DNA of 53,230 nucleotides from Porticoccus sp033791605 (GTDB lineage Bacteria; Pseudomonadota; Gammaproteobacteria; Pseudomonadales; Porticoccaceae), in NCBI GenBank assembly GCA_033791605.1, contig JASJGJ010000057.1, positions 1-53,230 on the forward strand, written 5' to 3'. Position numbers and translations under genes: made by a program. Positions within the stretch are counted from its first letter, which is position 1. Each line of letters opens with the position of its first letter. Under the pieces are notes generated by a model. The model saw nothing but the letters and a program-made list of their open reading frames with translations. It was not told the origin of the DNA and searched no databases. This document shows, in pieces, positions 18,089-27,077 of the stretch.

Positions 18089-19126
18089 CTACCGGCTCTT
18101 ATCCATGTATATGGGTATGTTTTTCAGTATTTTCAAGCAATTACTTAAAGTTTCTTCAAAAACAATTTCCCTGTCAGCTTGGTAATCTACCTGTATTTGG
18201 TGCAGATCAGGCCATTTCCTCAACCACGTCAACTGACGCTTGGCCAACTGCCTAGTGGCAATAACACCCAGTTGCTGCATCTCGTCGGCATTAATACTGC
18301 CCGACAAGTATTGCCACATCTGCCGATAGCCCACAGCACGAATAGAGGGTAAATCCTGGTTCAAATCACCACGCTGATACAACTGCCTCACCTCCTCTTC
18401 AAATCCCCGAGCCAGCATTGCCTCAAAACGTTGCTCAATACGCTGATGCAAAGACAATCTGTTGCTTGGCAACAAAGCTATTTGTATCAACTGATAGTCA
18501 TCACCGATTGGCCCAAGCACACTCCCCTTTTCTTGCTGCTCGCGCTTTAACTGAGAGAGCGGCTTCCCTGTTATTCGAAATATTTCCAATGCTCGCTGAA
18601 TACGTTGTGAGTGATTAGGGTGAAGCTGTCCCGCCGATTCTGGATCAACTTGAGCGAGCTGCTTATGAACAAAAGGCCAACCCTTTTTTACCGCTTCCGC
18701 CTCTATCTCTCCACGTATGACAGGGTCAGCAGGAGGATTATCTGCCAAGCCATCAAGCAGTGCTTTAAAATACAACATGGTGCCGCCCACCAACAATGGA
18801 ATGCGACCTTGCTCCGTTATTTCTTTCATGGCCTTTCGAGCATCTTTAGCAAAATCAGCGGCAGAATAGGGCTCGGAGGGATCACGAATATCAATCAACC
18901 TGTGAGGTATTTTGGCCAACAATTCTGGCTCAGGTTTGGCCGACCCTATATTCATACCCCGGTATACCAACGCAGAATCTACGCTAACCAATTCCACCGG
19001 CAAGTAATCTCGCAATGCTACAGCCACGTCTGTTTTCCCGGTGGCTGTAGGCCCCATCAGGAAAATGGCACAAGGTAGAGGCTTACCAATTGATGTGTCT
19101 GGCAAATCGTTCAAAGCGTTAGTCAC
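18089..19126 (-). CDS. miaA: tRNA dimethylallyltransferase
   Basis: This enzyme adds the dimethylallyl group to A37 of tRNAs that read UNN codons. It has 345 residues. The P-loop GPTATGKTD is at 25-33, followed by SVDSALVYRGMNIGSAKP, LLVGGTMLYFKALLDGLA and the C-terminal RAVGYRQMWQYL and KRQLTWLRKW segments. It starts with GTG at 19126, with AAGG nine bases upstream. It is 15 bases after epmA and upstream of hfq. MutL, the usual upstream neighbour, is absent here, and the EF-P ligase takes its place. Confidence 0.97.
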   Translation of the reverse strand: MTNALNDLPDTSIGKPLPCAIFLMGPTATGKTDVAVALRDYLPVELVSVDSALVYRGMNIGSAKPEPELLAKIPHRLIDIRDPSEPYSAADFAKDARKAMKEITEQGRIPLLVGGTMLYFKALLDGLADNPPADPVIRGEIEAEAVKKGWPFVHKQLAQVDPESAGQLHPNHSQRIQRALEIFRITGKPLSQLKREQQEKGSVLGPIGDDYQLIQIALLPSNRLSLHQRIEQRFEAMLARGFEEEVRQLYQRGDLNQDLPSIRAVGYRQMWQYLSGSINADEMQQLGVIATRQLAKRQLTWLRKWPDLHQIQVDYQADREIVFEETLSNCLKILKNIPIYMDKSR

Positions 19127-19141
19127 GATCAGAACCTTCTT

Positions 19142-20107
19142 TCATCTGGGGCCTGCTCCATTGGCCTCAACCTGACCAAACGGTATAACCTGAGAAATTT
19201 GATTAATGTTCAGCAACTGCATTAACAAACGATCGACACCTAGCGCGACACCTGCACAATCAGGAAGCCCCGACACCATGGCGGATAGAAGATGCTGATC
19301 CAGCGGCATGGATTTTTTCTCCGCTGCTTGCCGGAGAGCAATGTCAGCGTCAAACCGGGATTTTTGTTCAACGGGATCCGTCAGCTCATAGTATCCATTG
19401 GCTAACTCCATACCATTTAAATAAGCCTCAAAACGTCGGGCTACGGTATTTCCCTCGCCATCCACACCCAGCCGGGCTAAAGCGGACTGACACGCTGGAT
19501 ACTCGTGAATAAAAACCAAACCCTTCGGAAGATCTGGCTCAACGGCAAAACTGAAGATTAAATCCAGACAAGTGCTTCGGCTTTCTGTTGAGAAATCTCT
19601 ACCGGCAATATCCGCTGCTAATTGCTGAATGTCACTAAGAAATGCCTGATGAGGGTTGAGCCCAACAGTTTGCTCAAAGATATCAGTATATTTCATTACC
19701 TGTGACGGGCATTCCAAACCGAGGGCTTTTATGAACACTGCCACCTCAGCCATTAACTGATATTCATCCCAACCCAGACGATACCATTCCAGCAAGGTAA
19801 ATTCCGTATGATGCCGGCGTCCTGATTCGCCGTCACGAAACGCTTTACCCAATGAATAAATAGATCCCGAGCCCGATGCCAGCAGGCGCTTCATAAAATA
19901 TTCAGGCGAACTCTGTAAATACTGAATATCTCCGCTAACTTGAGCCGGAATACAATCAATATGTAAATCCGTGACACCGGTTTCGGCCATCACCGGCACA
20001 TCTACCTCCATCACATCTCTATCTTTAAAAAAAACACGAATACCTGACAACAACTCAGCTCGATACCGCAATGTTTCCAACGTGGCTGTTGGCTGCCAAT
20101 TCATCAT
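19142..20107 (-). CDS. epmA: EF-P--lysine ligase EpmA
   Basis: This paralogue of class II lysyl-tRNA synthetase, lacking the anticodon domain, attaches (R)-beta-lysine to Lys34 of EF-P. It has 321 residues. Motif 2 is in FRDGESGRRHHTEFTLLEWY and motif 3 in GVALGVDRLLMQLL. EYPACQSALARL and NGYYELTDP shape the substrate pocket. It lies downstream of efp, beyond the efp terminator, and directly precedes miaA. Together with epmB across the efp promoter, all the parts for EF-P beta-lysylation are here. Confidence 0.96.
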   Translation of the reverse strand: MMNWQPTATLETLRYRAELLSGIRVFFKDRDVMEVDVPVMAETGVTDLHIDCIPAQVSGDIQYLQSSPEYFMKRLLASGSGSIYSLGKAFRDGESGRRHHTEFTLLEWYRLGWDEYQLMAEVAVFIKALGLECPSQVMKYTDIFEQTVGLNPHQAFLSDIQQLAADIAGRDFSTESRSTCLDLIFSFAVEPDLPKGLVFIHEYPACQSALARLGVDGEGNTVARRFEAYLNGMELANGYYELTDPVEQKSRFDADIALRQAAEKKSMPLDQHLLSAMVSGLPDCAGVALGVDRLLMQLLNINQISQVIPFGQVEANGAGPR

Positions 20108-20195
20108 GACTTATTCCATTTCTTTTTCATGCTCAAACCAACATCAACAACTCACTACCTAGGGTAACTGAAGCCGTCTACTCAACATCTCTAAC

Positions 20196-20222
20196 AAAAA
20201 GGGCGGCAACAGCCGCCCTTTT
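20196..20222 (-). terminator. Intrinsic terminator after efp
   Basis: Perfect seven-base arms GGGCGGC (20201-20207) and GCCGCCC (20212-20218) have a four-base loop and are flanked by A5 and T4. On the minus strand five T follow the stem, so it should end efp transcripts before epmA. It is weakly bidirectional. Confidence 0.88.
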
Positions 20223-20279
20223 ACGCACAAGTAAAAATATCCAAATCGTTAAAAACACGCTTCAAAACACATTTTTTAC

Positions 20280-20843
20280 TTATGCCCGGCCTAAATATTC
20301 TCCAGTGCGAGTGTCCACCCTTACCACCTCACCAATATTCAAAAAAAGCGGTACTTTCACAACAGCACCTGTACTCAAGGTGGCCGGTTTGGTACCGCCT
20401 TGAGCCGTATCACCTTTCAAACCTGGGTCGGTATCAACAATTTCTAACTCCACATGGTTCGGTGCGGCTACGGCTAAAGGTGCGCCGTTATACAACGTAA
20501 CAACGACGGTATCTTGTTCTCTCAGCCATTTGGCTGTATCACCCACAACCTTTTCGTCCGCCTGATGCTGTTCAAATGTATCCGGCTCCATAAAGTGCCA
20601 ATGCTCACCATCGGTATAGAGATATTGCATATCAGAATCCATCACATCAGCAGCCTCAAGGGATTCACCAGACTTAAAAGTCCGGTCCCACACTCGACCT
20701 GATTTCAGGTTGCGGATACGCACGCGGCTAAATGCTTGACCCTTGCCGGGTTTTACAAATTCATTTTCCACGATGGAACAGGGGTCGCCATCCAGCATTA
20801 CTTTCAGACCGGAGCGAAATTCATTGGTAGAATAGTTAGCCAT
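20280..20843 (-). CDS. efp: Translation elongation factor P
   Basis: EF-P relieves ribosomes stalled at polyproline. It has 187 residues with three beta-barrel domains. The acceptor Lys34 lies in EFVKPGKGQAF, as in the beta-lysylated E. coli type. The frame stays open upstream to 20954, but ATG 20843 matches the family N-terminus (MANYSTNEFRSG) and has a GAGG site. It is divergent from epmB with a 60-base shared promoter gap. Confidence 0.98.
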   Translation of the reverse strand: MANYSTNEFRSGLKVMLDGDPCSIVENEFVKPGKGQAFSRVRIRNLKSGRVWDRTFKSGESLEAADVMDSDMQYLYTDGEHWHFMEPDTFEQHQADEKVVGDTAKWLREQDTVVVTLYNGAPLAVAAPNHVELEIVDTDPGLKGDTAQGGTKPATLSTGAVVKVPLFLNIGEVVRVDTRTGEYLGRA

Positions 20844-20903
20844 TATTGCCTCAATATTCGAAAAAAGTATTCGATAAAACGTTTCTAAGTATAAGAGCCC
20901 GCT

Positions 20904-21923
20904 ATGATAACCCGTTCTGTTGCATCTGTGGATAGCCTGACTTGGCAAGAACAACTGACCACCAGTATTCGCGACCCCAAAGAGCTACTAAACTGGCTTG
21001 AACTCGATACGAGTTTAATCGATAGCTTACTGAGAGGTGCTGTTGCGGCTGACCAGAATTTTTCTTTAAGAGTTCCGATGCCTTATTTAAATCGCATCAT
21101 CAAAGGCGACCCCAATGATCCACTGCTGAAACAAATTTTACCGCTACAAGAAGAATTGCTTGCAGCGCCGGGGTATAACACAGACCCACTGGGTGAGTTG
21201 GAAACAAACCCAATTCCAGGGCTCGTCCATAAATATCATGGCAGAGTACTACTGATTGTCAGCCCCAATTGCGCCATTAATTGTCGATATTGCTTTCGAC
21301 GCCACTTCCCCTACCAAGACAATAAGCCCGGGCGTAACGAATGGCAGCAAGCATTAGATTATATTGCCCACGACACCTCCATCACGGAGGTTATCTACAG
21401 CGGAGGCGACCCTCTCGCAAGTAGCGACAAACAACTCCTGTGGTTAACCGAAAAAATTGCCCAGATTCCTCATATAAAACGACTCCGGGTACACACTAGA
21501 CTCCCCATTGTCATACCAGACCGCATCACAGATGCCTGTTTGCAATGGCTGACATCTACCCGGTTATTACCGTCAGTGGTCATCCACAGCAACCACCCCA
21601 ACGAACTCGACACCGAAGTAACCGATGCTCTCCATCGACTTTCCCGGGCAGGCGTCACCCTGTTGAATCAAACGGTTCTGCTGTCGGGCATAAATGATTC
21701 AGCTGAAACGCTATGTCAGTTGAGCGAGAGACTATTTCAAATGGGTGTCTTACCCTATTACCTCCACCAACTTGATCGAGTCAGCGGCTCGGCCCATTTT
21801 GAAGTAAGCGATCAAAAAGCCAAACAGCTCATCACCGAACTTATGGCCAAGTTACCCGGGTACTTGGTTCCCAAGCTGGTCAGAGAACTGCCCAACACAC
21901 CCAACAAAATGCCTCTGCCTTAG
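20904..21923 (+). CDS. epmB: EF-P beta-lysylation protein EpmB (lysine 2,3-aminomutase)
   Basis: This radical SAM, PLP-dependent enzyme converts L-lysine to (R)-beta-lysine for EpmA. It has 339 residues. The radical SAM CxxxCxxC is Cys123, 127 and 130 in PNCAINCRYCFRRHF. VIYSGGDPL follows as the SAM-binding GGE-like motif. Lys335 near the C-terminus (TPNKMPLP) is the likely PLP lysine by comparison with E. coli Lys332. It is shorter than clostridial aminomutases, as expected for EpmB. It is divergent from efp. Confidence 0.96.
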   Translation: MITRSVASVDSLTWQEQLTTSIRDPKELLNWLELDTSLIDSLLRGAVAADQNFSLRVPMPYLNRIIKGDPNDPLLKQILPLQEELLAAPGYNTDPLGELETNPIPGLVHKYHGRVLLIVSPNCAINCRYCFRRHFPYQDNKPGRNEWQQALDYIAHDTSITEVIYSGGDPLASSDKQLLWLTEKIAQIPHIKRLRVHTRLPIVIPDRITDACLQWLTSTRLLPSVVIHSNHPNELDTEVTDALHRLSRAGVTLLNQTVLLSGINDSAETLCQLSERLFQMGVLPYYLHQLDRVSGSAHFEVSDQKAKQLITELMAKLPGYLVPKLVRELPNTPNKMPLP

Positions 21924-22172
21924 CCGGCCAACCCTTGAACCCACCACAAAAAGAACTCAACCACCCTCTCTTCGGGAGCTTTCTCAATAAACACCAACGC
22001 TAAAAACGGAACTCCCTCACAAACATGAGGGCTGCAACAAAGCCTTAATAAGGGGTACAGTAGCCCTTACCCCACATTTCTTTATAATACATCCGGTATA
22101 CAAGCAAAATACCATTTAAACACCGACGAAAATTACAAGCACCTATGAGCATCAAAAGAGAATTAAAAAAAG
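21924..22172 (+). promoter_or_regulatory. Upstream region of the fimX-like gene
   Basis: This 249-base gap contains a perfect TATAAT at 22083-22088 that could be the -10 element for the downstream gene, but no good -35 partner. A short stem CCCTCA...TGAGGG (22014-22031) has no T-run. I see no c-di-GMP riboswitch or other known RNA. The promoter call is weak. Confidence 0.25.
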
Positions 22173-24260
22173 ATGGCAGCAGATAACTCCCTGAAACTTC
22201 TTCTCGCACACGATAGTTTTGAAGAAGCAAATCGCATTGTCAGTTTGTTACGCAATGCCAACTATCGCGCCGAATCAAAACATGTCAACAAAATTGAAGT
22301 ACTGTCCAAACTGCTTGAGAATAAATCTTGGGATTTGATTATTGCTCAGTTCAATGGTTCGGATGTCCCCATAAAATCTATTTTTACCACCATTAGAAAA
22401 CTCAATCTTGATACCCCTGTAATACTCATTACAGATGAGTACGATCCCGCTGAAATTGTCGAGGGTCTTCGACATGGTGCCGCTGATGTGATCCCGATGG
22501 ACGAAGATCAGCGCCTGCTGCTGATCATCAGCCGGACACTCTATGACTTGGGGCAAAGACGCCGATTACGCCAAAGCCGCCGCCTCTACAGTGACTCAGA
22601 AAGTAGATGTGACCGATTATTAGGTAGCTCGGTAGATGCCATAGCCATCATACAGGAAGGCACCTATCTGTATGCCAACGACAGCTATGCGCAGCTCTTT
22701 GGCTACGTGAACTCAGAAGGCATGCTTTGTATGCCAGTCATCGACACACTTCAAGCGGAAGAGCATGACCGACTGAAAGAATATCTTCGCGCCATTGAGC
22801 CCGATGAGGAATTCCCAGCACAAACTATTAATTTTACGGGAATCACCAGTGATGACATTCCTGTCCCCGTTGAAGCTAAAATTTCAAAAGTGGACTATCA
22901 AGGAGAAGCGGGGCTAGAGCTTGTTATCACCAAGAGCTATATCGAGGGAAAAGGTGGTATAGAGGCCGACGTCAGCGTCACTCAATCTAGCTCTGTCAGC
23001 ATTCAACGCGACAAGGTCATCGAGCAGATCAATGCCACCATTCGCCAAGCGGCCCAAAAACAGAACACCTCCGCATTACTGTACATAACCATAGATCGCT
23101 ACCCAAGTATTCAAAGCGAGATTGGCATTCAAAAAGTTGAAGAACTAATCTCTCAACTTCTTGAAAAAATCAATGCTTCAATAAAAGACAGTCATACGCT
23201 TAATCGCTTCAAAGAAGACTGCTTTATTGTCATTGCCCCCAATACCAGTGCCGATGCAGGTTTAATGCTTGCAAACCACATCTGTGAAGCCATTGATGAG
23301 CACATATTCCAACTGGGTGAGCAAACATTTTCACTGACACTGGGCATAGGTGTTTCAGTTATCAATGAAGCTGTAGCCACGCCTGAGTGCTGCATAGACA
23401 GGGCACAAAATGCACTAAAAGATCTTTACGCTGAAGGTGACAGCCCCGATTTCGCCAATAATGCTAAACTTTCTGAGACCGGGATTGGACCATCCTTGGC
23501 CGAAGATGACGTAGAAGGCCATGCTCGGATATTACTCGATGAAAAACAATTCGAGCTTCTGTACCAACCATTAATCCCCCTTCATGGGGCACAGGAAGAG
23601 TTTTATGAAGTGCTTATTCAGGTAAAACCTGAGGCACTCGAAAAAGACCTTCCTGAAGACTTTATTGCCAAGGTCTTCAAAACACCCACCGCCATTGAAA
23701 TTGATCACTGTGTCATTCTTGAAGCCATCAAGGCATTGACCGAAAAGCTTAAATCTGCTCCAGCAACACGACTATTTATTAATATTAGCGGTCATACCAT
23801 TGCTGATGAAGGCTTTATCCCGTGGCTCAAGACGGCACTAAAGGCCTCAGGATTACTACCCAAACAAATTATCTTTCAACTACGTGAAATTGATATTGCA
23901 AGGCAATTCCACCACTCGGTGGGGCTGATTAACGAGCTCAACAAAATTAATGGCAATGTTGCTTTATCCCACTTTGGCCTTGCCATTGAGCCCATGAAGT
24001 TACTCCAAAAACTTTCTGTCAATTTTGTAAAATTTGATAGTGTCATTATTGAAAAGGCCTATGAGAATGAAACAAATATGGCCGAAGTTGAAAATATGAT
24101 ACGCCTACTAAAATCAGAGAATGAAAATATCATTGTTCCTTTTGTGGAACGCGCTAATATGATTCCAACGCTGTGGGGCTGTGGTGTCCACTATATTCAG
24201 GGACATTTTTTGCAACCGCCCACACGAGTGATGAATTACGATTTTAGTGCTGAAAACTAA
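22173..24260 (+). CDS. FimX-like c-di-GMP effector (REC-PAS-GGDEF-EAL, degenerate)
   Basis: This 695-residue protein has the domain order and size of Pseudomonas FimX (691), a c-di-GMP receptor that promotes type IV pilus assembly. An N-terminal receiver-like domain (about 1-125) lacks an obvious phosphoacceptor Asp: the expected strand reads DLIIAQFNG. A PAS domain follows (about 145-260), then a GGDEF domain (about 280-425) whose signature is replaced by FKEDCFIV. In the EAL domain (about 450-690) the motif reads YEVLIQV and the metal-binding DDFG is replaced by SHFG. It should therefore bind rather than make or cleave c-di-GMP. The start has only a weak A-rich ribosome site. It converges on serB. 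Confidence 0.85.
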   Translation: MAADNSLKLLLAHDSFEEANRIVSLLRNANYRAESKHVNKIEVLSKLLENKSWDLIIAQFNGSDVPIKSIFTTIRKLNLDTPVILITDEYDPAEIVEGLRHGAADVIPMDEDQRLLLIISRTLYDLGQRRRLRQSRRLYSDSESRCDRLLGSSVDAIAIIQEGTYLYANDSYAQLFGYVNSEGMLCMPVIDTLQAEEHDRLKEYLRAIEPDEEFPAQTINFTGITSDDIPVPVEAKISKVDYQGEAGLELVITKSYIEGKGGIEADVSVTQSSSVSIQRDKVIEQINATIRQAAQKQNTSALLYITIDRYPSIQSEIGIQKVEELISQLLEKINASIKDSHTLNRFKEDCFIVIAPNTSADAGLMLANHICEAIDEHIFQLGEQTFSLTLGIGVSVINEAVATPECCIDRAQNALKDLYAEGDSPDFANNAKLSETGIGPSLAEDDVEGHARILLDEKQFELLYQPLIPLHGAQEEFYEVLIQVKPEALEKDLPEDFIAKVFKTPTAIEIDHCVILEAIKALTEKLKSAPATRLFINISGHTIADEGFIPWLKTALKASGLLPKQIIFQLREIDIARQFHHSVGLINELNKINGNVALSHFGLAIEPMKLLQKLSVNFVKFDSVIIEKAYENETNMAEVENMIRLLKSENENIIVPFVERANMIPTLWGCGVHYIQGHFLQPPTRVMNYDFSAEN

Positions 24261-24288
24261 TAGGTAGACTACCCGCCCTACATAAAGA

Positions 24289-25521
24289 TTACTGCCAATG
24301 GGATGTATCTCTATCACTAAAGCCCATGAGATAGAGAATCCCATCCAGCCCCAGTTTGGAAATCGACTGTTTTGCCGTTGCCTTCACTAAAGGTTTAGCT
24401 CTGTAGGCAATACCAAGTCCCGCAATACTTAACATCGGTAAATCATTGGCGCCATCACCCACAGCAATAACCTGTTCGAGGTCCACATTTTCACCTGCGG
24501 CAATCTCACGTAATAATTGCGCTTTACGAGCACCATCGACAATCTCACCCGACACATTGCCCGTAACTTTACCATCAACAATTTCTAGCTGGTTCGCATA
24601 GACATAATCAATCCCTAGCTTTTTCTGAATACCACGACCAAAATAATCAAACCCGCCAGACAGAATCGCGGTCTTATAGCCCAGTCGTTTCAGGGTAGAC
24701 AGCAAAGCCTCCGCACCTTCTGTAAGCTGTAAACGGTTGGCGACTTTCTCCAGCACTGACTCATCCAACCCTTTCAATAACGCCATACGCTGAGTGAAAC
24801 TCTCTTTAAAATCAAGTTCACCTTGCATGGCAGCTTCTGTAATAACCGCCACCTGCTCACCAACACCGGCCTCTTTTGCCAGCTCATCAATCACTTCAGC
24901 GTCTATTAACGTAGAATCCATATCAAATACCACCACGCGGCGATTACGGCGGTAAATATTATCCTCCTGGTAGGCCATATCCACATCCATTTCACTGGAC
25001 ATCTCCAGCAATGAAGACCGTAGGGATGCCATATCAGATGGCACGCCGCGCAATGAAAACTCCACACAAGACTTACTATCATCTTCTATACGTTCCAATG
25101 GAACACGACCAGAAAGACGGGTTATTTTGTCGATATTGAGCCCATGATCAACCGTTACCGCTGTGACGCGAGCAATATGTTCAGCTGTCACCCTGCGAGA
25201 AAGCAATGTAACAATATGGCGCGGTTTTCCCTGCTGATCGACCCAGTGAGAATAACTTTCTTCAGAAATTGACTGAAAGCGCACCTTCATATCCATCGCA
25301 TGAAGACCAAAAAGAATTTCTTTTTGAACCTGAGGTGTTTTTTGGTCCTGGGGTATTTTGGCCAAAATACCAAGATTTAAATTATCATGGATGACCGCCT
25401 GCCCTATATCCAAAATATCACAACCGTAATCCACCAGTACTTCTGAGACAGCTCGAGTGACACCGGGCTTATCTTCACCAGATACATTAATCAGTAAAAT
25501 TTCTTTCACAGTTGATTCCAT
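24289..25521 (-). CDS. serB: Phosphoserine phosphatase
   Basis: This is the last enzyme of serine synthesis and a HAD-family phosphatase. From ATG 25521 it has 410 residues, the long form with two N-terminal ACT-like domains (EILLINVSGEDKPGVTRAV, and a second from about residue 90). The HAD core has the nucleophile motif DMDSTLIDAEVIDELA, motif II ILSGGFDYF and motif III/IV VGDGANDLPML. The frame extends to a TTG at 25548, but ATG 25521 fits the family N-terminus. It is divergent from the Smp/AhpA-like gene. Confidence 0.96.
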   Translation of the reverse strand: MESTVKEILLINVSGEDKPGVTRAVSEVLVDYGCDILDIGQAVIHDNLNLGILAKIPQDQKTPQVQKEILFGLHAMDMKVRFQSISEESYSHWVDQQGKPRHIVTLLSRRVTAEHIARVTAVTVDHGLNIDKITRLSGRVPLERIEDDSKSCVEFSLRGVPSDMASLRSSLLEMSSEMDVDMAYQEDNIYRRNRRVVVFDMDSTLIDAEVIDELAKEAGVGEQVAVITEAAMQGELDFKESFTQRMALLKGLDESVLEKVANRLQLTEGAEALLSTLKRLGYKTAILSGGFDYFGRGIQKKLGIDYVYANQLEIVDGKVTGNVSGEIVDGARKAQLLREIAAGENVDLEQVIAVGDGANDLPMLSIAGLGIAYRAKPLVKATAKQSISKLGLDGILYLMGFSDRDTSHWQ

Positions 25522-25685
25522 TTCAAGGGGCGCAAGCCAAGACCACAATTACTTTGAGCGGGTATTATAGGAGAGCAGAGAATAAGATAGAATGCATCTA
25601 TCAAACAAACCACAGGAACCATACAAATCAAGCCATCCTGTGCCAACAATTGCGAAACCAACAAATTCGGAGAAAAGACTACAGA

Positions 25686-26900
25686 ATGGGTAACACCAAA
25701 AAATCTTTGGCTAAAACGCTGCCCACCCTCACCCTAATATTTAGTCTCACAATAGGCAGTCTAATCGCCCTGATTTTAGGCCTACAAGTCAGCTCAATCG
25801 CTACCCAGCAAAAAAACTACCTTGGAAAGACCTTATCATCCCAACTTGCCAAAGTGGTGCGCGATCCCATTATTCGACAGGATATGCTAAGCCTACAGGT
25901 CGAAGTCGATGAGATGCTGGGTATCGAAGGCATTCAGTATGCAGCGGTGTACGATGCAACGAACCGCCCACTAGCAAAAGCCCAAAAAGCACGATACACC
26001 GTCAACCCCCGACACTCGCACACCAGCCCTATCACTATTGAAAATGCTGTTGCAGGTTATGTCAGTGTTCAGCTTGATCAGCAATTTTTTTCGGCACCAT
26101 TGCGCGACCTCCAGTTTACCTTTAGCCTTTTGTGGATTAGCCTTGTTGTCGTCTTACTTATTTTATCGATTCAGCTAGGGAAAAAACTCTCTGGCCGACT
26201 CAACCATCTCATCCGGCAATTACCGGGCGATGACTCAGACAAAATGGATGAGCTCAGCACCCTTGAGCATCGAATAAAACCTTTGTTAGCCACCAGACAA
26301 TATCACCAAGAACCCTATGACGAACAGGCAAAACAGCACTGCGCTTTATTAGCCATTGCCTGCAAAAATTTGACGCTACTAGAAAGTAGAGTCAATCCGG
26401 AACACTTTGAATCCGTGATGTCCCTGTTCGATGCTTTAACAAATGATGCGGCTGACTTATACGGAGCCATACGCCTAAATGCGGACCAATCCAGTATCTA
26501 TCTCGAATTTACCGGCGATTCAAAACATAGCGACCACCCACTTAGAGCGCTCTACTGCGCCACAGCCATACATGCACTAAGCAAACAGTTGATGGATACA
26601 CAGGGGATCAAATTAGAACTAGCCAGTGCCATATCACATGGAGAACAACAACTTTCTGCCTCCCAACTCCTCAATGAGCGCCATCATAAAGAGCGCCTAG
26701 AGTCACTTCAATCGATGCTTAAACAAGCCATTAACGGCCAAATTTTGCTGGCCAAAAACACCCGAAATCACCCATCAATGCAGGAAATCTCCCTATCCCC
26801 ACTCACAGAAGAGAACTCATTATTCCGCGTAGATAAACTCCATGAAACGGGTGATAAACTGGTGACACAACAAATTGCTTTGCTTGTTCGCAATCTTTAA
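25686..26900 (+). CDS. Smp/AhpA-like membrane protein with cyclase-like C-terminal domain
   Basis: The protein has 404 residues from ATG 25686 (GGAGA upstream); the frame is open back to 25512 but overlaps serB there. A membrane helix at about residues 12-34 and another at about 147-166 enclose an extracytoplasmic domain of about 110 residues. This N-terminal part, and the divergent pairing with serB, match the Smp/YtjB (COG3726, AhpA) family, described as affecting hemolysin expression and of unknown function. The C-terminal cytoplasmic part (about 225-400) resembles class III nucleotide cyclase folds (HPLRALYCATAIHAL, NGQILLA), but I see no metal-binding Asp pair, so any cyclase activity is doubtful. 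This last point is inference. Confidence 0.7.
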   Translation: MGNTKKSLAKTLPTLTLIFSLTIGSLIALILGLQVSSIATQQKNYLGKTLSSQLAKVVRDPIIRQDMLSLQVEVDEMLGIEGIQYAAVYDATNRPLAKAQKARYTVNPRHSHTSPITIENAVAGYVSVQLDQQFFSAPLRDLQFTFSLLWISLVVVLLILSIQLGKKLSGRLNHLIRQLPGDDSDKMDELSTLEHRIKPLLATRQYHQEPYDEQAKQHCALLAIACKNLTLLESRVNPEHFESVMSLFDALTNDAADLYGAIRLNADQSSIYLEFTGDSKHSDHPLRALYCATAIHALSKQLMDTQGIKLELASAISHGEQQLSASQLLNERHHKERLESLQSMLKQAINGQILLAKNTRNHPSMQEISLSPLTEENSLFRVDKLHETGDKLVTQQIALLVRNL

Positions 26901-27077
26901 CGCTCAGTCCTAAATTAACTCTCCGCCTTCTCGAAAAACGTAAACTCAATTATCTGAGGGGTAACTCACTAAGCAGTTGGATAATCAGATAACAAGGTGA
27001 CGAGTCGTTTTACATACACCCCCAAACAAGGTATCAAAAGGTGCAGGCAAAACAACGTAGGCATATATTACAAAAAA
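26901..27077. other. Convergent intergenic gap
   Basis: The gap lies between the convergent Smp-like and ppiC genes. It contains an eight-base inverted repeat, TTATCTGA (26950-26957) and TCAGATAA (26985-26992), with a long 27-base centre and no T-run. No gene is seen. Confidence 0.4.

Noticed and set aside
18611..19078. 155-codon plus-strand frame
   Set aside because: It is antisense to miaA, which has full family motifs.
21964..21985. Possible terminator after epmB around a TTCG loop
   Set aside because: The stem has mismatches and wobbles and only a broken T-run, so it cannot be supported by eye.
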